Source of the DNA: Bugulina stolonifera
Taxonomy: Eukaryota > Bryozoa > Gymnolaemata > Cheilostomatida > Bugulidae
Assembly: GCA_935421135.1 (NCBI GenBank)
Contig: OW285195.1
Coordinates: 8,432,891 to 8,496,890, forward strand
Length of the DNA stretch: 64,000 bases
Direction of reading: 5' to 3'
Shown here: in pieces, positions 36,082 to 48,300 of the stretch
Layout of the letters: every line of letters begins with the position of its first letter
Position numbering within the stretch: position 1 is the first letter of the stretch
The notes under the pieces: model-generated
Databases searched by the model: none
The model's input: only the letters and a program-made list of their open reading frames with translations
What the model was told of the DNA's origin: nothing
Made by a program: the position numbers and the translations under genes

Positions 36082-37070
36082 TACCTGTGTTAAACATAAC
36101 CTAGGGAAACATATTTGTCAGCGTCTGAGCTACCCAGGTACAAACGGAAGGCTATTCATAAGGTACTATTTGGCTAAAGCTATGTGTTGTCAAATTTATG
36201 AGCAAATTACATGCTATAATTAGGCTATAACCTATCCACACTTATTTACGCTTAGAAAAAGTGAAACTGAGCAGATAGGCATCTGAACAGGGTGACAAAA
36301 GGGTCTCAGAAACCAAATAGACCTATAACATCAGTAGGTAAAAACATTAATTATCAGACTACTTGATTGTAAAAATGCAAATAAATTACTGTATGACATT
36401 TCTATGCATCCTGATACAACAGTGAGTTTGGGCTGGGGAACAACCTATAACCAGCAAGAAGAAGACATCACTTGTTAAACTCGGTTTGAACTATCAATAT
36501 TTAATGGTTTGTCTAAGGCCATACAAAGGAAAATAGATTACTTTTCAGAATGCCCCATGGTAGGCTGCAATTAGGTTAGGAACAGTTTTCGTGACTGAAC
36601 CTCAGCAGTTCTTTGTGAGATTCAAACCATAGTTTGTGGATGCAATTTGCATTAGACTCGTGAGTGTACTTGCCTATATAATTTAGGTCTACTTATATCC
36701 GGATTAAAACAAGCCGTCTAGGCCATAGACAGCGTGGTATTAAAATAATTATTTTTAATTTTAGTTTTTTGGCCCATGGGGAGCAAGTGCTTAACTCATA
36801 ATCGCTACAGAGGAAATGACAACTGTGCCAATGATCTCCATTTTAACAGTGTTAGGCCTATATGTCCCTCAGGTGCCCGCCCCAATCTTGGGTTGACCTA
36901 TTCTGTTCTAAACGTGAGCACCCCCAGTGAATTAATCCTCAGCATAAAACTGATTAGTAGGCTATTAGTAATTAGATGACATAATCACAAAAAATCTAAT
37001 TTAATTACCCGTTTATCAGGATAGGATAATGAAAGTGGTATTTTACTGATTTCGCTCTCAGCCAGAATAA
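36082..37070. other. Upstream region of SETD4, no supported gene
   Basis: This is the 5' flank of the minus-strand SETD4 gene. Short open frames (for example 36776-36979) have no splice or family support. One TAGGCCTA palindrome lies at 36853. Confidence 0.6.
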
Positions 37071-37072
37071 AA

Positions 37073-37165
37073 TAAAAGTAAAAAACCAAAGCTAAAATTA
37101 AAATCATATCATCATGTTAAACATGATGATATGATTTTCATTTTGGCTTTGATTTTATTTTTCAC
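37073..37165. repeat. Foldback (inverted repeat) centred at 37119
   Basis: The arms ATCATATCATCATGTT and AACATGATGATATGAT match perfectly around a single A. They extend outward imperfectly through CCAAAGC and GCTTTG to AT-rich ends, about 40 bp per arm. It directly abuts the MITE to its right and could be a separate small foldback element or part of the landing site. Confidence 0.85.
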
Positions 37166-37176
37166 GTACGTAAAAG

Positions 37177-37780
37177 CAGAGATGCCAGACTCGAGTTAAA
37201 GACTCTCACTCGAGTTAATTCAAGCAACACTTTATGGCTTATTAAAAAGACTCGTAACTTGAATATACAGCTGTCAAAAACTTGTAACTTGAATTGTAAT
37301 TCAATTATGGCTATGAGCAAAGACTCTCAACTCACACATCTTTATGTTGAGATATTCAATAACTCGAGTTTTCATTGGGCAGCTGTGAATTGTAATGAAT
37401 AGAAGTAACCACAGTTATAACCACCAACCACAACCACAATTATAACACATTTTGCACTAAAACTGACATTTTGCTTTGAAATTTGAGCTTCTAATACCAT
37501 TTCCTAACAACATTTCACCATAAGCTAAATAATAACCCAATAAATCTATAATAATAAAAAGACTCGAGTTAAACAAGAAAAGAATTGAATTGAAACTTGC
37601 TTGTAGTTAACTTGGATAACTTGACAAAAACTTGAGTTTCTGTGAACATGTAAATATTTAACTCGTAACTTGAAAGTTTTGATCTGTCACTGAAAGAATT
37701 GACTTGTAACTTGAAGAGTCACAACTAAGAGTTGGCCATGGAAACTTGAGTTTCCAAAATAAAACTTGCACACATCTCTG
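37177..37780. mobile_element. hAT-type MITE, 604 bp, with 8-bp target site duplication
   Basis: The element begins CAGAGATG and ends CATCTCTG (inverted termini). It is flanked on both sides by the identical octamer CGTAAAAG (37169-37176 and 37781-37788). An 8-bp duplication and termini starting CAGAG are typical of hAT elements. The interior is AT-rich and studded with direct and inverted ACTCGAGTT and ACTTGTAACTTGAA-type sub-repeats, which often serve as transposase-binding sites. No transposase frame exists, so it is non-autonomous. The exact target duplication implies a fairly young insertion. Confidence 0.8.
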
Positions 37781-37788
37781 CGTAAAAG

Positions 37789-39323
37789 TAACAAACAAAG
37801 GTGATGTTTGTTATTTTTACGTACGTATTGTGCTTAAAACATGTGTGAAGCATGAACATTCGTGTATATATGTGAAACAAAAAAAGCATACTCGGTAGAA
37901 AACTATAGAGAACTGACAGGTACGGAAGCGTAGAGAAAGGCTTATTATAATTATAAATAACAATATTAATGTGAATGTAAGTATTCTTCAGCATGACTTG
38001 TCGTCATGTCAATTTAAAATCGGAAACTGGAAACACACAGTGCAATTGGGCTCGTGGCGAATGGTTGTAGTTTTGCTTTAATGGTTAGTATGATATCATA
38101 CCGTGTATTCTATGTTAGACAATAAATCTGCGGGCGAAGATATTAGGTCTCCGATTTTATGTTCGTCGCCCATTCTAAACAAAAACAAATAGTTATAGCC
38201 TTGGATTTAGATATATTACATCTTTCTGCGATAATTATCAACGGGATCTCAGCCAATGTACTCCAATTGTCATCGTTCCCTAGGATCGAAGGCCGATGTT
38301 TTTTCTCTATGGGCAGGGCTTGAATCTAAGATTGATGATGGAAGCAAAGATAGTAGTAGTGGAACTGGAAGTGCCAAGTAAGTTCGCCTGAGTCACCTCT
38401 CAATTCAGGTAAACAATCTATAATTTGCTTTACCCGTTTATACATTTACTGTAGTCAGTAACACTATTTAACTCATACTGTACCATAACCTACTAATGCC
38501 ATACTGATACTCGTACTGACACCCTACTGACACTCATCCCGTTTGGTGTTTTGTAATTTTAATCTTAATTTAAATTTCAAATTCAATTACATCATTTGTT
38601 GATGTATCGTATGTTCGTATTTATCAGAAGAATTAAATTTGGTTTATGTTATATTATATCGAAATTTTATTTATTAGAGTATCAGTATGTTGATATAATA
38701 GACTTTAATTTGCTGGCTATGAAGTGAGTAGTCAGCTTTATTTTAATTTTTCAATATAATTAATAATAATATTTAATAATTTTTATTCTAATAGTAATGG
38801 TAATTTTTTACAAAACTAATGTTGTTTGCACTACAGCGAACCAACAATAACATCAAATTTGTTTCAATAATTAATAGGCCCTATAAACAATAATTGTTTA
38901 TTCATGAAAGTTACAGAAGGCTGTAAGAAGAATTTATGATATAATCTTGTTGGTTAGGGTTCAATGACTTCCCTGCTGGGATTTCCCTAAGGCCTATTTT
39001 GAGAACCTGCTATAGTATGTCTCATATATAAACCTGAGCAATATTTTCGCTCTTTTTCCCCAAACAATGAACAATTGATTTTCCTTCGAAAGAGTTCAGA
39101 GGGTCCAAACGCATAGAGGCTATCTGAATCTGAGTGTTAGCCACACAATCGACCTATGTGATGAAGCCTAATATGTCAACTTTGAAAATAACCAATCTAA
39201 TTAGATGGTGCAAGCCAATATAGTATCATGATCATGTAATCTGTCTTTGTAGATTAGCCCAGCCACAACCTTGACATTCAAATGTTCTGCGGATACTAGA
39301 AGGGAACAGACTAATAAACGAAC
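37789..39323. other. Upstream region of myosin VI with one possible orphan exon
   Basis: A CCCTAG acceptor, a 94-nt open segment (38284-38377) and a GTAAGT donor look like an internal exon; read in frame it gives DVFSLWAGLE followed by a Ser/Gly/Asp-rich stretch. It cannot extend the myosin N-terminus, because splicing to the TTTGTAG acceptor near 39252 meets a stop, so it may be a 5' UTR exon or belong to an unknown gene. The remainder is AT-rich without visible genes. The interval near 39252-39323 probably holds the myosin 5' UTR. Confidence 0.35.
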
Positions 39324-42300
39324 ATGTCGTCACAGATTGACAATAGGGTCATGTGGTACCCCTGTTCAGTATCGGGATTTGCTCTCGGGAAAATAGTGGA
39401 TTTGGGGAGCAATACCTTCTCTGTACAGCCTCTTTCTGGTGGTGCGGTAAGTCGTCTGTATAAGTATGTACTTTTCTTTCTCTTGCCAACAACCATTCAT
39501 TCAGACTAACTACTCGATATTTTAGCTGCTTGATGTACACCTAGTCCTTGGCTAGTTGGACTTTAATAAAGTATGTCCAAGTTACCCTATCCGGAACTGT
39601 AGCCCAATGATCTGATAGCAAATATTATCGTCTTTTAATAGGGTGTATAATGCTATTAGCTACCTCTGTTGAACTCAGCTAGTGGATTAGAATAGCTGTT
39701 AGTTACACTGGTAACATTCATCAATGTGGTGTTTATATGGATACACCACCAGATCTGTTAAAAGCATTAGTGGAGAAATTTAGATAGTCTTAGTTCCTTG
39801 TTTGTGGCTGGGGTTTAGGGTCAGGGTGGTCTGTCAACAAACTATAGAGAAGACAACTTCTCCTACTTCAGTTATGGTAAATGTGACTAATCTCGCATGA
39901 TGCTGTATCCATGAGCTAGCTGACTCATTCAGCCATAATATCTCAGGCCAACCAGATATACAACTGTCATCCAGCTTGTCCTAATGTATGCTTCATTCTA
40001 ACCACACAAATAATTTGGTGGAAGTTTACTAAAGGAAATAGGTTTGCTTGATCACCTGATTGAATAATTATGTTAATTTGCATTAAAATGTGTAATTAAA
40101 CATGAGCCATACTGACATAGCATTGTCCATAAGCCTGTGTGATCATACTAAAACTATGCCTAGTTATGAGTGAGATAGAGGCTTGACTACTAGAGCCTTC
40201 CCTACTGCTGGTACTCCTACATTACCAACAGACTATACACTCTGGCTTGCATTGGATTATGTTTGCATCCCAATCCCTTCATTCAGGATGTTATGGATAA
40301 TGTCCATACTGTAATAGCCTATTACTCCACACTCAGTTTCACCTGATTTTTTGTGGCTAATGTGTTAGCAGGTTAGAGAGTTACATCATGCGATATTAGC
40401 CAATTCGGCTACATGTTTTATAATTGAAACTTCACTCTAAATATTTTCGAGCCACAGGTAAATAAACCGCCAAGTAAACTATTTATAGTAGAAGATTGTA
40501 TATTTTAGCCTGTGGTGTGTGCGTATGACAGAACGTTCCCAGCAGAAGAACAAGACAAGGATGTGGATGATAACTGTAAGTAAATACTTGGACAAGGGAG
40601 ATAACTCCCAAAATTTTATTTCCTATGTCATGCTGCTCTCCTATCATGGGTGTTTGTGAAGTTTTGCTTATAATATCATCCAGTATCTATGGTGTCCAGT
40701 TATTTCCAAAGAATCCATTCCAACTCACTGCACCTCCATCACACAGTGTAATCTGTCCAGTGTCGCTAGTCTTATTTCAACATGTAGCTGGATGGAATGC
40801 AGTGCTACTGGGCCTATTAGTGAATAATCCATACTTATATACCCCCAGCATCTGGAGCGGGAGGAACTAGTTCAAACCCCCCTCCTCCACCCTCTCTTCA
40901 ATGAAAAACAAGGTTTTTGCTACACTTAAGTGGTTGTGAAGTGATTGCTATGATTTTGAAATAGAAATAAGGAAGTGTTGTTGTAGCCTTTGTTCCAAAT
41001 TTATTGGCCATATTGGGGATGTTGTTGCTGTCCTGTGGTACTTTTGAGTGTTTCATAAGTTTATTCTTTTGCGGTGAGAACGTTTGCGGTAATAGGCCTA
41101 GTTGTCTAGCCATAGGATGCTGGAAAACTCTGATGGAAATTATAGTAACTTCTAATCTGGTTTGTTTCCTGCGTCTATTATTTAAATTATTGGATTCTCC
41201 AACTTGTGGGCTATGATATACATATACATGTGGGTCTTAGTTATCGTATAAATTGTGCTCCTCTCTCTTATCTAAAAGGTGGTGATAGTATGAGTGCTCA
41301 CTTTATGCTATAGTTTATTATCTCCCACCGCCCATCCTTATCCCAAGCCTTAACAGTGGGTTAGTCTACAGTACGACAGTGTGGGTTGACTAGTAGTCAC
41401 CTAATTTACTAGTCTGTCGTATCTAAATCACCTGCACTATTACCACTTTCTCTGTCGATTAGTTATATTACTCAGAAATAGTAGATATGTAGATATATGA
41501 TTAGGTACAGCTTAGAATAGCCTGGGTTCCTAGACATCAAAACTATAGGTTATGTAGGCTATACTATACTAAACCTTTAATTATAAAACCCTGACTATGT
41601 GTTGCAGTCCAGTTGCCACAGCCCATGCAAACTACTAGTTTAGATGTCTTTTGGGTAATATGTTATATTGATGTTTTGGGTTTCCTATGCTATAATTAAA
41701 CTGTATAAATAGTGGTGTAGTGTCCATGTCTGTATATGATATTTACCTGTTGTATTCCATGCCACACCTTACCCACATTGTATACTCCATGTACTACTCA
41801 ATAAAAGGTTGTATAATCATGTTTGTTTAGGTGCTCTTATGTACTTGAATGAAGCCACTTTACTTCACAATGTCAAACAGAGATACCTGAAGAACAAGAT
41901 ATATGTAAGTCATTGTAATACATCTACTAGTTTATTATAATAATATTATATCTCAGTTAGTAATGTATAGGCCTACTAACTGTGCCATGCAGTGGATGGG
42001 TGTGCTACACTGTATGACTATGAAGGTGTAATGTTACTGGATAAATAGTGATATATTGTATGTAATACATTGTATGTACAGTGTCGATAAAATGCACATA
42101 ATATAGTGTAATATTATATAATTTTATGTAGTACATCTTATTGTACAAAGAATAAATAGCAATTTTAAACAACTTATAATATTGTACAAGTATTGTATTG
42201 TTGTGAAAGCCAAGTAATTTAGCCTGCTACTTTGTCTTGGAAATTCCCAAGGATAGCAAATACTCCATCATAATTATAATTGTCATCATTGCTAGTAAGA

Positions 42301-45300
42301 GTCAGTAACAGTCTACCTTTAATAACTGTCAGTGATGCCAATCAGGGTCCCAGTATAATTAAGATTGTGAGGTAGATTACTAGGCCTGGACCCTTGCCCA
42401 CAGATTCATATCATTCACTGCATTAGCACAGTGTCTTTGGGTGGACTTGGGGAGTGTTGCTAAGCTAATCAATGGTCACAGTTGGAGTTGCTTCCCTTCA
42501 ATAGTCTACCTATAAAGGCTACATGTACACACTGAGTATTCTGTTTGAGATGAGTGATTGTGGTTCTCAGTCTATGGCGACGATAAAACGTTTGTGTGTT
42601 CAGTAGTCGTTATATTGTTGAAAATTATTTTAGGGTGACTCTTTGATACTTTAGTTATGGAGCACAATATGTAGGCCTAGGATATAAATATGTATATTAT
42701 GTATTGCGTGTAAATGTCTATTATTCACTGCGGCACTTTTGTTTTGCAGACGTACGTGGCTAACATACTTATCGCTGTCAACCCTTACTTTGAAGTCCCT
42801 AAACTCTACACAGCAGAGACCATTAAATCGTACAATGGAAGGTCTTTGGGTACTATGCCTCCCCATGTATTCGCTATCGGTGAGTTCATGTATACATTTA
42901 TGTAGTAGTCTATGAGACAGGAAATGACATCATCATATGACCTCGGTTTCTTAACCTTGAGATAAGAATAATGTTACAATGTCCCGATGATGTAGTTTAA
43001 TGATGAAGCATAACTTTAGTCATTCTATGACTTAGCCAGTAGTTCTGTTGATTTTCATAACAGATTAAGTAGCAGTTCTTGGGAGTTTTACAGGAAGACA
43101 ACTTCTACCCTGTAGGCCTATTTTAACTAAACCAAGTTATAAGCGCTATATATGTAGAGTTTGTTTGCATACAGGTGACAAGGCATATAGGGATATGCTG
43201 TATTCCAAACAAAGTCAGTCAATCATTGTGTCGGGGGAATCCGGTGCCGGGAAAACCGAGTCAACTAAATACATCCTGAGATACCTGACTGAGAGCTGGG
43301 GTACGTCTGCAGGGAGCATCGAGGATCGAATTAGACAGTGTAAGTACAGTAGACTGCTATGTGGTGTAAGTACAGTAGACTGCTATGTGGTGTAAGTACA
43401 GTAGACTGCTATGTGGTGTAAGTACACTATATACAAGTGTAGGGAAAACATCTTTTATGTACATGTATATATATTCGATGTACAGTGTAGTTATTATAGG
43501 CTACACTATATGCACTACACTGGGCTAATATACTACATACAACGGAACTATGAATGGTAGAGTGTAGTGTAGAGGCAGTGAACTAGACTGCATGATACAC
43601 TGTAAGTATATTGGTATAATATAGTGCTGTATGATCAACATGTATGTTTATTTGCATACGCAGCAGTCACTCAGTTTACAATATACTATGCAATACCCAC
43701 ATACATGTGTACATGTACATGGTCTTCATATAGTGTAGGCTTGGATTATATCACATTATGTAGTGTAGTTTCTCTAGGGATCCATATGTCATTATTATGT
43801 AACTTACAATATTAGTATAGATGATATATTTGGTTTACCTCAACCTCTTCTCTCTGGGGGCCCCAAAGCGTCATCTTCTAGTCCACAGTTATAGCTCCTA
43901 TGTGAGTTATGTGGCATAGTCACCATGATGTACACTAAACTAAAATACAAGACGTTCCCTATTCGCCAGTAATTGTCTTTCCTTGCGCCAACATTGGTCA
44001 CTGAATTTCCACACTTAGAGTAAATGCTAAGTCATTTTATTCAAATGCGAAATACATTTCAGTTTTCTACTTCTATAGGCTGCCCATTAGAAAGAACTTT
44101 ATTCCTAACCTATAGTACAAAGTTGTATAATGTTGTATGAAGGCACCTGTATGTACCCACATCAATTAGCTACCGAAATATCAAAAACCATTTTTGAGTT
44201 TGCTCTATTCAGCCAAAACAGATCTTGCCAGGCAATTTTGGGTAGCCATTGTACATACAACGGTACCCACCATTAAAACAAATTGAAAGCAAATCTCTTG
44301 ACTTCTTGCAAGTAAGATTTCAGGTTTTGAATTTTATCTACGTAGGAATAGTCTATTAGTTTAATTTTAACTTCTCTCTCTATTTGAAATATTCTCTAAT
44401 TAATGTAGATAGAGATGTCTTATGAATTTATCTGAATGTATTGTTTCCATTAGTGTTTGTTTCTCCACCTCACAAGTGTACATATCTGCTTACAGCCAAC
44501 CCTCTTATGGAAGCATTTGGTAACGCTAAGACTGTAAGGAACAACAACAGCAGTAGGTTTGGAAAGTTTGTGGAGATCCATTTTGATGCTAAGAACTCGG
44601 TTTGTGGAGGTAATAAAATAACATTCTACATTCTACATCATTAACAGAATAATCATATACATGTACATGTATATTGTAAGGTTTTTAACATGTTTGGTTT
44701 GTTGTAAGAACTTGACTTATGCCTTGTTCACACAAATCATGTGTTTAACATGTCCATGTAAAGTTGAACGGAAATTCAACATTATTGCACATGACTAACA
44801 GTCTTCAGCTCAGGCTAAGGACTGTTACCTTCAAAGTTATACTTGACATAATTAGCGTTTAAATTGACCACTGGCTCAGTTCCTAAACAAAACTTTCAGT
44901 GTGTACGAGTATGTTATGTATATTATGTATGTGTGTAATGACATAAGAACTCATGACCTAATTATAAACATAGCAATGATCTTATATAGTACCCCCACTG
45001 AGCTCTAAGCGTATCTCATCATGTGTCTAGGTTACATTTCCCACTACCTACTGGAGAAGTCAAGGGTGTGTGTACAGAGCAGTCTAGAGAGGAACTACCA
45101 TATATTCTACCAGCTGTGTGCTGGAGCTCCAGCAGACATACAGAAACAGCTAAGGCTCCTCCCACCTGATCAGTTCCATTACCTTAACAGAGGGTGTACA
45201 CAGTACTTCCTTTCTAAAGGGTCAACTGCAGACAACTCCCGTATGAGTAAACAGGTAGGAGACTGGGTGAATAAGTGTTATAGTAGCCAATGTAGTATGA

Positions 45301-48300
45301 ATAAATGCTATAGGCTAGTAGTAAACAATGATGGAGAAAGGGTGAATAACTCTTGATTTGACAAGTTATAAGGGCTATAATTTAGCTCATCTGCTTTAAA
45401 TATATTATGTTAATTCTTATCATGATGCTAAGTACATATTGAATCTCCATAATGCAAATATTTAGATTAGAAATAGTCTGTTGGACAATATTTATAGTTG
45501 AAAATAACACTACATCGAAACTGTCCTTAATAACGATATAGCTGTAGGTAAATGTACATTGTACATATATACAGTTAGTTGATGCTAACTGTATGTATGC
45601 TTATAATTATTAGCTACATCGCCATAGCCCTTTTCTATATGGTCTAAATGTTTAGTTTAGTTTAGTATCATAAATGGAGTCCAGTTTCCATCCAGAACTG
45701 AAACTAAATATTGTTGCTCTTTGATAGCACAGTCATCAACTCTTGCCTATACCAACTGACTTCATATCTAAAATTTAAAAGTGCATTTTATTTGGCCAAT
45801 TCTTCTGTAGCATTTGAATCAGAGGTGACTAATTCTAGCCGTTATTGAACTGTAACTAAAGCAGGGCTACTGCGGCATCACTTTGTGCATAGAATGTAAA
45901 GAACCAGTCTGTAGTGAGATCATTCATATTGCCATCTGTTCCCTCTGGTTCCTCTGCAGATGATGCAGAAAGGAGCTCTTCAGGATATTAACCGAGACGA
46001 TGTCAAGGACTTCCAGCGAACGTGGACAGCCATGGATCACATGGGGATGATAGATAATGAGAAGATGGCCATATTAGCTATCATAGCTGGGGTTCTACAC
46101 CTCGGTAATATTACCTTTGAGGATGACGTTGATGACAGGAAAGGTGGGTACCCGACTTGTATCAATGGTATGTATAATGTATTTATTAGCCCTATATACT
46201 GTCTGCAGAATATTAGCTAACATTTACTCTTGGCTAGATTTTATGAAGTTTAGTTGTTACGCTATTCTCAACCTGGAGTCAAGGACTGTCTGTGGGCTCT
46301 TCTAGTGGGTCCCATGAAAAGGTTCCAGGCCTGTAGAGTCAAAGACTAGTAAGGTCACAGACTAGTAAGGTCACAGACTAGTAAGGTCACAGACTAGTAA
46401 GGTCACAGACTAGTAAGGTCACAGACTAGTAAGGTCACAGACTAGTAAGGTCACAGACTAGTAAGGTCACAGACTAGTAAGGTCACAGACTAGTAAGGTC
46501 ACAGACTAGTAAGGTCACAGACTAGTAAGATCACAGACTAGTAGAGTCACAGACTAGTAGAGGAACAAGTCGTATTGTTACTAATGAGATGTGTCATCAT
46601 ATTGTTGTAATTATTCGGCCATTAGCTTATGGAAGTTGTCCAACCTTTACTCATGGGAGTTTGGTGTAACAAGATAAAACTAGTTTTCCTTTGAATAGCT
46701 GTATCAACTTGCCTCTCTGTTATTAACCAGATAAGCAGAAGACCGGTTAGTAACGTATCGCTCTACATAGCCTGGGCTTCCACCCTTCGGTTTAATGGAT
46801 GGGGACATCGAATGGTTGTAGTTGTCATATAACCATAAACAATGGACTAGACATAATCAGTGATGTACCCCACATTTTTCTGATGGGCTTGGAGCCCAGG
46901 CTATGACAAATGTAGCTGATAGACCCAGTAGTTGCCAGGGTTTCTCCTAGGTCTTGGTTTCTCAACCAGGGTTTCCACTAATCTGATGGATAGCCTACAT
47001 GTGTTCTGTGATTCCACAATGGAAGCAAATATCAATAATTTGCTAACTTTCTTATTGACTTAGGTTCTTCTTCCACTGGATGATTTTATTTTAGGTTTAG
47101 TAGCCTTTTAATATAAATCAAATGCATATCTTGCATATGTACGTAACTACATGTACATATTCATGCTATGTGAAGTAACCAATTACTTTTTCAGTATCTT
47201 TTTTGCTTCAGATTCGCTATAATTCCTTGAGCTGATCATCTTTCATGCTTGGACTTTTTTCAATTTCTGTCTTTCACTACTTCCTTCCAAGCTTCTCATT
47301 TCATAAAATTTATTCCACATTATGTGAACTGTATACATCTAATGAAATCCTTAGAACAGTAGAAAGTTATCTTCTCTTTCATTTGACTCTTAATGTGAGA
47401 GTTGTCCTCTCTTTCATAGTGGCTTATGGTTGTGTTCTCTAAGCCCTAATATTAAGGTGGCTTGCTGGTACCAATGCAGGCATATGTTAGTATTTCTATG
47501 CTGCCAACTTAATGTATATCATTTTTCTAAATTGATACCTTCACAAATCTCTGACTGCTCAAAAAACAAATTCCTTGCTTAAAAATGCATCAATGTATAA
47601 AAAGTAGCCAAACCCCCTAACATCTCCACATGTTTGCCATTTCCTCCTTTTCAGTGTAGTGAGATCACATTCTACAATCTCTATTGTTATGAACAATGTC
47701 ACATCCTAATCCACAGTTCACTAGAAACACTACTAGAAAGTGTCATAATTGGAAAATTTCGCTTCAGTTTATTTTCCACGCTCTGCTGCTAAATTGCTTA
47801 ATTTCATGATGATAAGCAATATATGTACAGTGGTGATAATGAATATTGCTGTTTGATGGCATGACCTATCTGTACTTGCAGGTGGTTGTGATGTGACTGC
47901 TGCCTCCCAGAGGAGTCTATCCGATGCTGCCACACTGCTGGGTCTAAACAAGGATGACCTGAAACAATCCCTCACTAGTCGGGTGATGCAGGCCACCAGG
48001 AGTGGAGTCAAGGGGACCGCTATTATGTAAGCATTATTTTATCTTTTATGAATAGAATATAGCGTTGCGTGTTTTCAGTACTTATTGTGGTAGGCCTACA
48101 AGTTCTGAGTTTGATAATGAAACCAAGCGATTCATTTGTATGTTATATATATTTTGTTGAATATTTAAAACAGAAGTTTAAATCAATGATGTTTTCTAAT
48201 TCTTGATGTCTTGCACAAAGTTTGTTCCCAACAAAATCATGAAAATTCCAAGAAATAATGAGCGGCCTAGGATAGAATGGTCCATAATACACTGTACATG

